Assembly: GCF_041378895.1 (NCBI RefSeq)
Contig: NZ_CP144212.1
Location: 1,535,501-1,599,500, forward strand
Direction of reading: 5' to 3'
From: Dechloromonas sp. ZY10
GTDB lineage: Bacteria > Pseudomonadota > Gammaproteobacteria > Burkholderiales > Rhodocyclaceae
Length of the DNA: 64,000 nt
The position numbers and the translations under genes were made by a program. The notes under the pieces were generated by a model. The model was not told the DNA's origin. It made no database searches and worked only from the letters and a program-made list of their open reading frames with translations. This document shows, piece after piece, positions 1-9,331 of this stretch (position 1 is the stretch's first letter; each line of letters starts with the position of its first letter).

Positions 1-1094
1 TGCCGGTTGACCGTGAGAATGTCGTCTTCCCGGAAAATATCGAGCGTTGCCAGCGCCGCGCGGCAGGCCAGCGGGTTGCCGGTGTAGCTGTGCGAGTGGA
101 GGAAGGCTCGGGCGACCGAGTCGTCGAGGAAGGCGGCGTAGATTTCGTCGCGGCAGAGGACGATGGACAAGGGCAGGTAGCCGCCGGAAATCCCCTTGGA
201 CAGGCAGAGCAGGTCGGGGCGGATCGGCCGGCCGTCGATCTCGGCCTGTTCGTGCGCGAAGAAGGTGCCGGTGCGGCCGCAGCCGACGGCGATTTCGTCG
301 CAGATCAGGTGTACTTCGTGCTGGTCGCACAGCTGGCGGGCCAGACGTAAATATTCCGGGTCGTACATCGCCATGCCGGCGGCGCCCTGGACCAGCGGTT
401 CGACGATCAGTGCCGCCGTGCGCGGGCCATGCTCGTCCAGCCAGGCGGCGAGCGCGGCGGCGGCGCGGCGGGCCACATCCGCCGGAGTTTCGCCGGGCTC
501 GGCCAGGCGCTGGTCGGGCGCGGGCAGCACGTGCGCGGCGCTGCGCACCAGCGGTGCGTAGGCGTCCTTGAAAATTGCGACATCGGTGACGGCCAGCGCG
601 CCGACGGTTTCGCCGTGGTAGCTGCCGGCCAGGCAGAGAAACTCGGACTTCTCCGGGCGGCCCCGGTTGCGCCAGTAGTGGAAGCTCATCTTCAGCGCGA
701 TTTCGGTCGCCGAAGCGCCGTCGGAGGCGTAGAAGGCGTGGCCGAGCGTGCCGCCGGTCAGCGCCGACAAGCGCTCCGAGAGTTCGACCACCGGCTGGTG
801 GGTGAAGCCGGCGAGCATCACGTGCTCAAGGCTTTCCAGCTGCGCCTTGAGCGCGGCGTTGATGCGCGGATTGGCGTGGCCGAAGAGGTTGGTCCACCAC
901 GAGCTGATGCCGTCGAGAAAACGTCCGCCGTCAAAGTCATACAGCCAGACGCCTGCGCCGCGTGCCACCGGGACCAGTGGCAGGTGCTGCGGCTGGTGCG
1001 GATTGGCGTGGTGCTGCATCTGGGTGCACGGATGCCAGACCGCAGCCTGGCTGCGGGCCAGCCACTCGACGTTGGCGGAAGACGGGGACGACAT
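1..1094 (-). CDS. bioA: Adenosylmethionine-8-amino-7-oxononanoate aminotransferase, C-terminus cut by window edge
   Basis: PLP-dependent class III aminotransferase that makes 7,8-diaminopelargonate in biotin synthesis. Reading the minus strand from the ATG at 1094 gives an N-terminus with the BioA signature WHPCTQM, then DGISSWWTNLFGH, the SYHGET block, the cofactor-contact segment ICDEIAVGCGRTG, and LSKGISGGYLPLS, whose Lys should bind PLP. About 364 residues are present and the final part lies outside the window. It lies 6 bp downstream of the DUF2863 gene on the same strand, so the two may be co-transcribed. The rest of the biotin operon is not visible. Confidence 0.95.
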   Translation of the reverse strand, partial: MSSPSSANVEWLARSQAAVWHPCTQMQHHANPHQPQHLPLVPVARGAGVWLYDFDGGRFLDGISSWWTNLFGHANPRINAALKAQLESLEHVMLAGFTHQPVVELSERLSALTGGTLGHAFYASDGASATEIALKMSFHYWRNRGRPEKSEFLCLAGSYHGETVGALAVTDVAIFKDAYAPLVRSAAHVLPAPDQRLAEPGETPADVARRAAAALAAWLDEHGPRTAALIVEPLVQGAAGMAMYDPEYLRLARQLCDQHEVHLICDEIAVGCGRTGTFFAHEQAEIDGRPIRPDLLCLSKGISGGYLPLSIVLCRDEIYAAFLDDSVARAFLHSHSYTGNPLACRAALATLDIFREDDILTVNR

Positions 1095-1100
1095 CGGAGC

Positions 1101-2279
1101 CTAGTGCAGCAGGGTCGGAGTGGCGTGGCTGGCGGCTTCTTCCGGCATCTGCGCATGCACCAGTTCGCCTTCGGCGTTGGGGAACATCGGGGCGCCGCAG
1201 TCGTCGCAGAATTCCATCGGGAAGCGATGGTCGAGGAAAATCACGTCCTTGACCCCGGCTTCGCGCAGGCGGGTTTCGATTTCGCCGACGGTATCGCTAT
1301 TTTCATCGTCGTTGCCGAGCAGCGGCCAGACGATGCCGTGGTACACCTCTTCACCGTTTTGCGGTCCGAGCCCGACGCGGTATTCCTCCAGGCGACGGTC
1401 GTAGCAGGGGCCGATCACCGCCCGCAATTGTTCCGGCTCAAGGTTCAGCGTGGTCTGCAGGAAAGCCACCGAAGCTTGCAGCGAATAGGGGCGCGACTGG
1501 CGGTCAGCATCGCGGCAGGCAGCGTGATAGGCATTCGGCAATTGCAGTTGCCAGGCGCAACCGGTCAGCAGCGATTCAAGATTGGCACCGCCCTGGCGCT
1601 GCCATTCCTTGAGCGCGGCATCCTTGTTGCCGTCGTTCTCGTTCCAGCGGAACAGCGGCGAGCCAGCGGGCAGCGCAATGGCGCCGATCAGGTAGCGGGC
1701 GTCGGAGAGGAAACGGTTGGTTTCGGCCATGCCGCTGCTATCGATTGCCAGATGCTGGCCGGCCAGCGCGGCGGTAGCGAGTTCCTGGGTAAGTTGGCGG
1801 GTGTCGCAATAGCTGCGCGGCAACTGGTCGGGGCTGAACAGGTAGTTGGCCAGCGCGATCCGCGCCTGACCGGCAAAGACATGCGCTCCGAGTTGTACGC
1901 TCAAGGCCTGCAGCAGCGCGGTCGGCAGGTTGCCCGAAGCAATCGAGAAGCGCGACCAGGCGAGCAACGGTGCGGCAAAGAGCAGGATATCGAAGGGCTG
2001 GCCGGCGGCTTCGACACGGCAGGATTCAGCGCGTGCCTCGATCATGTCGGCGAGTTCGTCGTGCGCCCGCGGATTGCTTTCGAACAGGCGGTCGAGCGCC
2101 GCGTTGAGGTCGTCTTCGCCGCCATTTTTGAGCAGGCTGTCGACGGCTTCGGCGAGCTGATTTTCCCAGTAGCCGTCTTCCAGTTTGCCACCCGATTCCG
2201 ACAGGCCGGTGGCCAGGCGTTGCAGTTCCGCTGCGTCGCGGGAGAGGCGTTCACGGGCGCCGAAGCGGGTACGTTTCAT
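1101..2279 (-). CDS. DUF2863 family protein
   Basis: A 392-aa protein of the DUF2863 family, a betaproteobacterial group without known function. I place the start at the ATG at 2279 (MKRTRFGARERL). The frame stays open upstream, but those residues are basic, unlike the family and run into the divergent yaaA promoter. The C-terminus has a CDDC pair (FCDDCGAPMFPNAEGE) that could bind a metal. The protein is soluble, with no signal or membrane segment. It reads toward bioA with 6 bp between them and diverges from yaaA. Function unknown. Confidence 0.8.
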   Translation of the reverse strand: MKRTRFGARERLSRDAAELQRLATGLSESGGKLEDGYWENQLAEAVDSLLKNGGEDDLNAALDRLFESNPRAHDELADMIEARAESCRVEAAGQPFDILLFAAPLLAWSRFSIASGNLPTALLQALSVQLGAHVFAGQARIALANYLFSPDQLPRSYCDTRQLTQELATAALAGQHLAIDSSGMAETNRFLSDARYLIGAIALPAGSPLFRWNENDGNKDAALKEWQRQGGANLESLLTGCAWQLQLPNAYHAACRDADRQSRPYSLQASVAFLQTTLNLEPEQLRAVIGPCYDRRLEEYRVGLGPQNGEEVYHGIVWPLLGNDDENSDTVGEIETRLREAGVKDVIFLDHRFPMEFCDDCGAPMFPNAEGELVHAQMPEEAASHATPTLLH

Positions 2280-2370
2280 GGGTGTTCCGAAAAAGCAAAA
2301 GCGTAATTTTACCAGCCGGTAGAATGTCCACCTTCCTGTTTTCTCAAATAGCACCATTGCATCGACTGCC

Positions 2371-3144
2371 ATGCTGATCCTGCTCTCTCCCGCCAAGGCT
2401 CTTGACTACCAAACCCCGGCGCATGTCGACCGCCACACCCAGCCGGTCTTTCTTGAGCATGCGGCGACCCTGATCCGCCAGTTGCGCGGCCTGTCGCCGG
2501 CCGACATCGCCGGCTTGATGGACCTGTCCGATCAACTGGCCTTGCTCAATTACCACCGCTACCAGGACTGGTCGCTGCCGTTTACGCCGCAGAACGCCAA
2601 GCCGGCGGTGCTGGCCTTCGATGGCGACGTCTACGACGGCCTGGCGGCAAAAACCCTGAGCGCCGCCGACCTCGATTTCGCGCAGCAGCAGGTGCGCATC
2701 CTCTCCGGTCTCTACGGCCTGCTCAAGCCGCTCGACCTGATGCAGCCCTATCGCCTGGAAATGGGCACCAAGTTCAGGAACGAGGCCGGCAAGGACCTGT
2801 ATGCTTTCTGGGGCCAGACCCTGGTCGAGGCGATCAATGCCGAACTGGCTGAAATGCCGCGTCCCTGCGTGATCAATCTGGCCTCCGAGGAATATTTCAA
2901 GGCCGCCGTCGGCAAGAAGATCGCGGCGCCGGTGATCCAGCCGGTGTTCGAGGATTGGAAGGGTGGCAAATACAAGATCATCAGTTTCTACGCCAAGCGC
3001 GCGCGCGGGCTGATGACCCGGCACGCAATCCTCAATCGTGTGCACGACCCGGAGGCGCTGAAGGCGTTTGCCAGCGAGGGGTATGCCTTTGCCGCCGAGG
3101 CCTCCGACGAGCGGACCTGGGTTTTCCGCCGCCGTCAGGAGTAG
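2371..3144 (+). CDS. yaaA: Peroxide stress protein YaaA
   Basis: A 257-aa member of the YaaA/DUF328 family, which limits intracellular iron and DNA damage during hydrogen peroxide stress and has a DNA-binding fold. It starts with the family hallmark [13 protein letters not shown] and contains the conserved blocks [33 protein letters not shown] and [13 protein letters not shown]. The length is normal for the family. It is a single gene, divergent from the DUF2863 gene, and is followed by a strong bidirectional terminator at 3173-3216. Confidence 0.95.
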   Translation: MLILLSPAKALDYQTPAHVDRHTQPVFLEHAATLIRQLRGLSPADIAGLMDLSDQLALLNYHRYQDWSLPFTPQNAKPAVLAFDGDVYDGLAAKTLSAADLDFAQQQVRILSGLYGLLKPLDLMQPYRLEMGTKFRNEAGKDLYAFWGQTLVEAINAELAEMPRPCVINLASEEYFKAAVGKKIAAPVIQPVFEDWKGGKYKIISFYAKRARGLMTRHAILNRVHDPEALKAFASEGYAFAAEASDERTWVFRRRQE

Positions 3145-3172
3145 TTCGCGGATCGCCGCGCCGGCGGTACCG

Positions 3173-3216
3173 AAAAATGCCGCTGTTTACGGTCGACCGT
3201 GAACACCGGCATTTTT
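3173..3216. terminator. Bidirectional intrinsic terminator between yaaA and the RlmN-like gene
   Basis: A long near-perfect inverted repeat is flanked by A5 on one side and T5 on the other. Its centre is the perfect palindrome ACGGTCGACCGT (3189-3200), with outer arms AATGCCG and CGGCATT. It sits between convergent genes and would work in both directions. The same palindromic core occurs at the terminator near 6,800. Confidence 0.85.
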
Positions 3217-3257
3217 CATCTCCCCGTGTGCCTCGGAGGGCGCTGTCGGGGGGGCTT

Positions 3258-4337
3258 TCAACTGGATGAATTCAGGCCGGCCCCTGATCCCTCAGGAGAC
3301 TGGGCAGCTTCTTGTCGGGCGCGGGCGGCGGCATGGCGGTCGATCTTGACCCGCGCTCGCAGCTGGCCGCAGCCGCCATCGATGTCCTGGCCGGCGGAGT
3401 TGCGCAGTTTGGTCAGGATGCGCCGCTCGTGCAGCCAGCGGGCGATGGCGCGGGCCTTTTCCGGGGCCGGGCGGCGGTAGGGCAGGGCGTCGACGCTGTT
3501 GTACGGGATCATGTTCATCAGTGCGTACTTGCCGGAGAGCAGGCGGACGATCCCTGCCAGCTCTTCCTCGCTGTCATTGACCCCGTCGATCAGCGTCCAT
3601 TGGTACTGGATCGGGTAGCCGGTGGCGCGGGCGTAGGCTTCGCCGGCGGCGACCAGCTCTTCCGGCGTCATTCGTGGGGCGCGCGGCAGCAGTTCGGCGC
3701 GCAGGTCGGCGCGGGTGGTATGCAGCGACAGCGCCAGCGCCGGCTTGACCGGCCCCTGGCCCAAGCGCTCGAAGACACGCGGATCGCCGACGGTCGAGAA
3801 AACCAGGTTCTTGTGGCCGATGCCGCCGAGGGTGCCGAGGAAGTCGATCGCCTCAAGCACGTTGTCGAGGTTGTGCGCCGGCTCGCCCATACCCATGAAC
3901 ACCACTTTCTTGACTGGCCGCCGGCGCCGCGCCAGGACGACCTGGGCGACGATCTCGGCGCTGCCGACCTGGCGCAGCAAGCCATCCTTGCCGGTCATGC
4001 AGAAAACGCAGCCGACCGCGCAGCCGACCTGGGTCGAGACGCAGACGCCGTCGCGCGGCAGGAGCACGCTTTCGACCGTCTGGCCATCGGCCAGGCCGAC
4101 CAGCAGCCGGGCCGAGCCGTCTTCGCCGGGGTGTTCGGAGACGACCCGGGCGAGGCCTTCGAGCTGGGCATTGATTTCGGGCAGGGCGCCGCGCAGGCTC
4201 AGCGGCAGGAAGTTCTCGCTGGCGCTGTGGCGGTTGTCGAGCGAGCGGACCTGGCACCAGGCGCGCAGCACGCGCTCTTCGTGGCAGGTCTGGGCGCCGT
4301 GCTGGCGCAGGAGGTCGCGGAGGGTATCGAGTTGCAT
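3258..4337 (-). CDS. RlmN/Cfr-type radical-SAM RNA methyltransferase paralogue
   Basis: A 359-aa radical-SAM enzyme of the RlmN/Cfr family, whose members methylate C2 or C8 of adenosine in rRNA or tRNA. The iron-sulfur motif CxxxCxxC is visible in CAVGCVFCMTGK, followed by GMGEP (SAM binding) and, near the C-terminus, GGCGQL, which should hold the cysteine that resolves the methyl-enzyme intermediate. I use the ATG at 4337 (MQLDTLRDLLRQHG) because the 24 upstream residues are proline-rich and unlike the family. It is probably a paralogue of the housekeeping rlmN, so its RNA target is uncertain. Confidence 0.85.
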   Translation of the reverse strand: MQLDTLRDLLRQHGAQTCHEERVLRAWCQVRSLDNRHSASENFLPLSLRGALPEINAQLEGLARVVSEHPGEDGSARLLVGLADGQTVESVLLPRDGVCVSTQVGCAVGCVFCMTGKDGLLRQVGSAEIVAQVVLARRRRPVKKVVFMGMGEPAHNLDNVLEAIDFLGTLGGIGHKNLVFSTVGDPRVFERLGQGPVKPALALSLHTTRADLRAELLPRAPRMTPEELVAAGEAYARATGYPIQYQWTLIDGVNDSEEELAGIVRLLSGKYALMNMIPYNSVDALPYRRPAPEKARAIARWLHERRILTKLRNSAGQDIDGGCGQLRARVKIDRHAAARARQEAAQSPEGSGAGLNSSS

Positions 4338-4478
4338 CGGGGGCGAATGATACGGGAGGGGGGCGGGAGCGTCGAGTTGAGGGAGTGGAGCACGCTTATG
4401 GTGCGTCATTCGCCTGTTTGTGGTGCATTGGCGGGGCGAGAGGTGTTTGGGTTGCTCGAACTTGGTGCTTGATTCCTA

Positions 4479-4506
4479 TTGACTAGTCATTTTGTATTGG
4501 TCTAAA
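4479..4506 (+). promoter_or_regulatory. Possible sigma-70 promoter for the chemoreceptor gene
   Basis: TTGACT (4479-4484) is followed after 16 bp by TCTAAA (4501-4506), about 100 bp upstream of the chemoreceptor start. The -35 match is good and the -10 match only moderate. The rest of the gap from 4338 to 4607 shows nothing else convincing. Confidence 0.3.
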
Positions 4507-4607
4507 CGCTTGATTTACAGCCTGCCTGGTCTTGGCTATCTGGCAAGGCAGGGAGGCGGGTATGGATATTGCACTGCAGCACAGGTCTGCGTTTGGGAGC
4601 AAATCCG

Positions 4608-6761
4608 ATGTTGAAAAGTGTGAACATGCCGCTGTCGGCCCAGGAAAAGGGCTGGTTGCCCTGGCTCGGACGTACCGGGGCGCTGGCGATGCGCTGGGCA
4701 ACTTTCTGGAACCGCCATCGCTACCCGGCGATTGAACAGACTTTTGATGCCTTTGCCGAAACCCGCGTGCGCATCCTGAACAACTGGTGCAGCCAGCAAT
4801 GGTCGTCGCTCGATGGTCTGGCGCGCGAACTGGCCGGCCGCTGGCCGACGGCCAGCGATCCGGCGGCACTGGCGCTGTTGCAGCAATGCCAGCGGCGCTC
4901 CGGCGATTTTTCCGAGATTTTCCTGGTTGACCGTAGTGGCGTCGTTTTGGCCTCGACCCAGAGCGGTCGGGTCGGCCTGTCGTTGCCGGTGCGGGCGGCG
5001 GTCGATGCCGGCTGGCGCGCTCCCTTCCTGCACGGTCCTTACCGCGATCCGGTGACGGCGGCCTTGCCGCCGTCGAGTTCGCGCTTTCACGATGCGGTGA
5101 CGCTGATGTTCATGCAGCCCCTGCTGGTGAGGGGCGAAACGGTGGCGCTGGTTTGCGGCCGGGTGCCCAACGATGTCCTGGGCGACCTGATCCAGCGCGA
5201 GGCCGGACACATCTTTCACGAGTCGGGCGACAACTACCTGTTCATGGTCCGCTCGCAGTTCGATCCGACCCTGCGGCCGGGCACTGCCTTGTCGCGCTCG
5301 CGCTTCGAGGACCGCACTTTCACTGGCGGCGACAACCTCAAGGACGGCGTGCGCACCCCTTTTGGCACGGTGCAGGTACGCGAACACACCGAGCTCGAAC
5401 TGGTCTTCAACGATCCATCGACCGGACAATTGCATCCTGGTGTGCGCGAGACCATCCGCAACGGCCAAAACCTTTTCGTCACCTATCCCGGCTATTCCGA
5501 TTACCGGCATGTGCCGGTAATCGGCAAGGGCGTCACCTTCCAGCTGCCGGGTTCGCCCGATACCTGGGGGATGATGTGCGAGGCCGATCTGGAGGAGGTT
5601 TATCGCTACCGCGGTCTGCCCTACCGGATTCTCCGCCTGTATCTGCTGTTGGCACTGGCCAGCTGGCTGGGGGCGGCGGCGCTCGGCGATGTGCTGGGGC
5701 ATGGCGGTGCGCTGGTCGCGGCGGTTGGCGCCGGCCTCCAATTGCTGGGCGGCGCGGTGCTTTACCTGCGCGGCGTGGCGCCGGTCAGCGGCCGGATGCG
5801 GGAAGCAACGCGGATGCTGCGCGGCAGCGCCGAAGGCGGCGGCAACCTGTCGCAGCGCTTGCCCCGGGCCAGCGGGGATAGCGACGAAACCACGGTGATG
5901 GCGCAGTGGACCAACAGCTTTATCGATAATCTGGAGCAGATCATCCGGGTGGTGGTCCGCACCACCGGAGAAATCGGCGACAGCAACCGCAGTTTGCAGG
6001 AACGCAGCACGCGGGCGCTGGAAGTGGCCGACGAAATGCAGCAGGCGACGGCCGCGATTCTTGACGCGGTGCGCGGCCAGCTGGGCGAAATCGATGCGGC
6101 CAGCGCCAACACCGAAACCATGCGCGAGGTGGTGCGCCGGGTCAGCCACGAAGCCGCCGGTCAGTTTGCGCTGATCGATAGCAGCAGCCAGCGCATCCGC
6201 GAATCGGTACGGCTTTCGTCGGCAACCATCCGCCAGCTTGAGCAGCGGACGCTGGATATTGGTCGTATCGTGACCCTGATCAAGGAAATCGCCGAGCAGA
6301 CCAACCTGCTGGCGCTCAACGCCGCGATCGAAGCGGCGCGCGCTGGCGAGGCCGGGCGCGGCTTTGCGGTGGTTGCCGACGAAGTGCGCAAGCTGGCCGA
6401 GCGGACCAGCACCGCTACCCGCGACATCGGCAGCATGATCGAAGGGGTACAGGTTCAGGCCGAGGAGGCGGTGCGGACGATGGACAGCGGCATGAGCGAA
6501 ATGGAGCAGGGGCTGCGCCTGGCGACCGAGGCGGCGTCCGACAAGCGCGAGATCGAGGAGGTGGTCGAGCGGTTGTTCGTGACCATCGGCCAGATTGCCA
6601 GTTCGACACACTCCTATGGCGAACGGGTCGAAGGCATTGCCGGCAAGGTTGATGCGGTGCGCGAAGCGATTGCGGCTGCAACCCGCAGTGCCGAAACCAC
6701 CGGCTTCGCCACCGGCAAGCTGGAGCAGACGATGGGGCAGTTCAAGGTATCAGCAGCCTGA
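4608..6761 (+). CDS. Methyl-accepting chemotaxis protein with atypical topology
   Basis: A chemoreceptor of about 717 aa. The signalling tip [19 protein letters not shown] and the following [18 protein letters not shown] lie near residues 557-595, the conserved hairpin that binds CheW and CheA. Residues of about 40-330 look like an extracellular-type Cache sensor ([33 protein letters not shown]). However, there is no hydrophobic helix before it. The only membrane stretch is a helical pair at about 340-390 ([19 protein letters not shown], then a second). I use the ATG at 4608, preceded by GGGAG; a longer TTG start would not add a membrane helix. The gene stands alone and ends at a palindromic terminator. 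Confidence 0.9.
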   Translation: MLKSVNMPLSAQEKGWLPWLGRTGALAMRWATFWNRHRYPAIEQTFDAFAETRVRILNNWCSQQWSSLDGLARELAGRWPTASDPAALALLQQCQRRSGDFSEIFLVDRSGVVLASTQSGRVGLSLPVRAAVDAGWRAPFLHGPYRDPVTAALPPSSSRFHDAVTLMFMQPLLVRGETVALVCGRVPNDVLGDLIQREAGHIFHESGDNYLFMVRSQFDPTLRPGTALSRSRFEDRTFTGGDNLKDGVRTPFGTVQVREHTELELVFNDPSTGQLHPGVRETIRNGQNLFVTYPGYSDYRHVPVIGKGVTFQLPGSPDTWGMMCEADLEEVYRYRGLPYRILRLYLLLALASWLGAAALGDVLGHGGALVAAVGAGLQLLGGAVLYLRGVAPVSGRMREATRMLRGSAEGGGNLSQRLPRASGDSDETTVMAQWTNSFIDNLEQIIRVVVRTTGEIGDSNRSLQERSTRALEVADEMQQATAAILDAVRGQLGEIDAASANTETMREVVRRVSHEAAGQFALIDSSSQRIRESVRLSSATIRQLEQRTLDIGRIVTLIKEIAEQTNLLALNAAIEAARAGEAGRGFAVVADEVRKLAERTSTATRDIGSMIEGVQVQAEEAVRTMDSGMSEMEQGLRLATEAASDKREIEEVVERLFVTIGQIASSTHSYGERVEGIAGKVDAVREAIAAATRSAETTGFATGKLEQTMGQFKVSAA

Positions 6762-6788
6762 GGCAGCCTGGCGGTAGCAGAAAACACT

Positions 6789-6814
6789 CCTGCGCACGGT
6801 CGACCGTGCGCAGG
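6789..6814. terminator. Perfect 26-bp palindrome between convergent genes
   Basis: The arms CCTGCGCACGGTC and GACCGTGCGCAGG form a perfect palindrome with no spacer. It lies 27 bp after the chemoreceptor stop and 16 bp beyond the end of the diguanylate cyclase gene. A short A/T run follows on the plus strand (GATGAAAAAT). It probably acts as a bidirectional terminator. It shares the 12-bp core ACGGTCGACCGT with the terminator at 3173-3216. Confidence 0.7.
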
Positions 6815-6830
6815 GATGAAAAATCCCGAT

Positions 6831-8345
6831 TCAGGCTGGCTGCTGGCCGCAAACCCGGTTGCGTCCGCCGTCTTTGGCGCGGTACAGCGCCTTGTCCGCC
6901 TGCGACAGCAGTTCTTCGTGGTTGCGCTCCCCTCCGGAGAGCGTGGCAACCCCGACCGAGGTGCTGACCCGCAGCTTGGTTCCAGTGAGCGGCAGGCTCA
7001 GACCGGCAACGCTGGCGCGCAGTTTTTCGCCAACTTCAAGCGCGCCGGCAAGACCGGTTTCCGGCAGGATCACCGCGAACTCCTCACCGCCAATCCGGGC
7101 CAGCAGGTCTTCGCTGCGCAATTGTGCCTGGCAGGCCGTACCCACTGCACGCAGTACGGCATCGCCCACGGCATGACCGTGACTGTCGTTGATCGATTTG
7201 AAATAGTCGAGGTCGAACATCAGTACTGACAGCGGACGTTCGTGGCGCTGGCTGCGCTGGAATTCAGCGGCCAGCATCTGCATGAAACAGGCACGGTTTT
7301 TCAGGCCGGTGAGATCGTCGGTGGTGGCGCGGCGGCGCAATTCGTCGAGGATCGCGTAGTGCCCGAGGACCAGGCTGCTCAGGTCGGCCAGCGACTCGAC
7401 CAGCGCAATGTCGCTGGCCGCCGGCACGGTCGGCTGGCAGTGGTAAACCGCAAAGACACCAAGCAACTGGCCGTCGGCATCCTTGACCGGCTGCGACCAG
7501 CAACTGTGCAGCCCGTGCGATAGCGGAATGTCGCGGAAACTGGCCCAGTAAGCGTGGCTGCCGATGTCTTCGACGATGACCATCTGGCCGCTGTGCGCCG
7601 CCGAGCCGCAGGAACCGACGCCAGGGGCGACCGGGACTCGCTTGAGCAGGGCGGTGTAGGCTTCCGGCAGGCTGGGGGCGGCAACCACGCCAATACTCTG
7701 GCCATCCGGATTGGGGCACATGATGCTGCACAGCATCTGCGGATGCTCGGCTTCTATCCCGAGAATCAGCTGGGTCAGCACTTCCGGTAACGGAGCGTGG
7801 CGGGCTGCCATTTTCAGGATGCGGTTCTGGAATTTCAGCTTGCGTCCGGCACTCTCCAGTTGTGTCAGCGTGTCAAGCCGTTGCAATTCGGCCTCCAGGC
7901 GCAGCGAGAGCAGTCGCAACTGCTCCGCAAGTGCCGCAGAGAGGCCGCCGGCCGCCTTGAAAAACAGTCCGAGGTGGCCGATGCAGCGACCCTCGCCGTC
8001 AAAGAAGGGGAAGCCGAAAAAGCTTTCGCAAGCGCTGTCGCGGGCCAGCAGAAAGCGCTCAGCAACCCCCTGCTCAATGGCTATGCTGCGTCCGCCATAG
8101 ACCAGTTCGCAGGGGCTGCCGGCGAGGTCGAAGGTGTCGAGCCAGCCGGTCCGGCTGCAGGCCAGGACCTCGACGCGGGTCGGCGGGGCATCGAGGGCAC
8201 GGGCCACAAAAACGGTCTGGGCCTGCAGCAGTGCAGCCAGCTGGTCTACCACCGCTGCCAGAAAGCGTTCGCCGACCTCGTGCACGGTATCCCGCAGGAT
8301 ACGGGCGAAGGCTTGTTCCGGCAGGTGACGGGCAGGGATCGGCAT
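6831..8345 (-). CDS. GAF-domain diguanylate cyclase
   Basis: A 504-aa cytoplasmic protein that should make cyclic di-GMP from GTP. The N-terminal ~170 residues are an unassigned, GAF-like sensory region. A clear GAF domain spans about 180-330 (SIMCPNPDGQSIGVV, GSCGSAAHSGQMVIVEDI). The GGDEF domain covers about 335-500 and carries the active-site motif GGEEF near residue 420. The product-inhibition site RSED lies five residues before it, so both catalysis and feedback inhibition should be intact. No transmembrane helix is present. The gene is monocistronic, convergent with the chemoreceptor and next to the DUF2149 gene. Confidence 0.92.
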   Translation of the reverse strand: MPIPARHLPEQAFARILRDTVHEVGERFLAAVVDQLAALLQAQTVFVARALDAPPTRVEVLACSRTGWLDTFDLAGSPCELVYGGRSIAIEQGVAERFLLARDSACESFFGFPFFDGEGRCIGHLGLFFKAAGGLSAALAEQLRLLSLRLEAELQRLDTLTQLESAGRKLKFQNRILKMAARHAPLPEVLTQLILGIEAEHPQMLCSIMCPNPDGQSIGVVAAPSLPEAYTALLKRVPVAPGVGSCGSAAHSGQMVIVEDIGSHAYWASFRDIPLSHGLHSCWSQPVKDADGQLLGVFAVYHCQPTVPAASDIALVESLADLSSLVLGHYAILDELRRRATTDDLTGLKNRACFMQMLAAEFQRSQRHERPLSVLMFDLDYFKSINDSHGHAVGDAVLRAVGTACQAQLRSEDLLARIGGEEFAVILPETGLAGALEVGEKLRASVAGLSLPLTGTKLRVSTSVGVATLSGGERNHEELLSQADKALYRAKDGGRNRVCGQQPA

Positions 8346-8424
8346 GCACAGGGTTCGCTAGGAAACAACTGCCTATTTTACGCCGCCGACTGCTGTTTAG
8401 GGGAGATGGAGCCGACAGGGGCGG

Positions 8425-8775
8425 TTAGTTGACTCCAGATTGCGCGGCGAGAGGTGCATCGCCTTCCGGGACATAGATCATCGAGCCGTCCTTCATTCGG
8501 TAGGCGACCCCGGCTTTTTCGCCGTCGCCACTGCCGATGCTGCCGTTGGCCTTGTATTTCTCGATCTTTTCGCCTTTCTTGATCGTCACTTCCATGTTCG
8601 GCTTGCCGGGGTCGGTAATCACCGTCACGTCCTGCTTGTTGAAGGGGTTGATCAGCGGATTCTGGGCCACGGTGATCAGCAGCGCGGCGATGATCACCAG
8701 GAAGATGTCGATCAGGTTGACCACCGACAGGATCGGGTCTTCGGTTTCCGGTTCGTGCAGCAGTTTCAGGCTCAT
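8425..8775 (-). CDS. DUF2149 ExbD-like membrane protein of the CobN/TonB locus
   Basis: A 116-aa protein with a single N-terminal transmembrane helix (about 17-38, VNLIDIFLVIIAALLITVAQ) and a small periplasmic domain, the layout of ExbD/TolR. Asp23 in the helix fits the proton-conducting aspartate of that family. DUF2149 proteins typically accompany CobN-like chelatases and TonB receptors. Its start overlaps the stop of the ExbB-like gene by 4 bp, so translation is probably coupled. It is the last gene of the five-gene locus. It probably energises transport or dechelation with the ExbB-like partner. Confidence 0.75.
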   Translation of the reverse strand: MSLKLLHEPETEDPILSVVNLIDIFLVIIAALLITVAQNPLINPFNKQDVTVITDPGKPNMEVTIKKGEKIEKYKANGSIGSGDGEKAGVAYRMKDGSMIYVPEGDAPLAAQSGVN

Positions 8776-9251
8776 GCGGCGCTCCGTTGCAGTTCGATCG
8801 CGACCAGTTCTTCCGCCAGCCAGCGGCGGCGGACATTGACCACCCAGTAGGTGATCGACGCCGCGATCAGCGCCAGGATGACCGCCGAGAAGGCAATCGT
8901 CAGGTTGTTCGAGACTTCGGCCAGGTTGCCGTCGGACAGCGACTTGAGTGCCGGTCCCATCGGGATCATCGTCGCCACCAGCCCGAGCATCGGCGTGACC
9001 CGGCTGGCGATGCGCGGGTTCTCCAGCACCTTGTGCGCCAGGACGTCGAGTTCATCCACGGTCAACGCCGAATTGCGGCGAAATTCGGCGAGCAGCGGCT
9101 GGCCCTTGCCTTGGCGGCGATACCAGGCGAGCAGCAGGAATTCGCCGAGCACCCAGAAGGCGTAGAGAAACAGCGCGGCGATCAGGATCAGCGTCGGTAG
9201 CAGGAAGAGCTGCGAGAGCTGGTACATCGAGAGTTCAACGAAATGCGACAT
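8772..9251 (-). CDS. MotA/TolQ/ExbB-like proton channel protein
   Basis: A 159-aa inner-membrane protein. One helix lies near residues 12-38 (LFLLPTLILIAALFLYAFWVLGEF by composition) and two lie in the C-terminal half, with the family pattern RVTPMLGLVATMIPMGPALKSL followed by AFSAVILALIAASITYWV. The ATG at 9251 is preceded by a good ribosome-binding site (GAGGAG). An upstream extension of the frame is arginine-rich and is rejected. It should pair with the DUF2149 protein as an ExbB-ExbD-like motor serving the TonB-dependent receptors or the CobN-like protein. Confidence 0.8.
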   Translation of the reverse strand: MSHFVELSMYQLSQLFLLPTLILIAALFLYAFWVLGEFLLLAWYRRQGKGQPLLAEFRRNSALTVDELDVLAHKVLENPRIASRVTPMLGLVATMIPMGPALKSLSDGNLAEVSNNLTIAFSAVILALIAASITYWVVNVRRRWLAEELVAIELQRSAA

Positions 9252-9331
9252 GGCGTCTCCTCGGGAAAAGAAAAAAATGAACGGGAAGCGGGGAAAAAAT
9301 GGGGGAATAACGGAGGAAGAATCGGCTGGAC

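Noticed and set aside
429-2306. Long plus-strand open frame (625 codons) opposite bioA and the DUF2863 gene
   Set aside because: It is a GC-rich antisense shadow; the minus-strand frames match real families across their full length.
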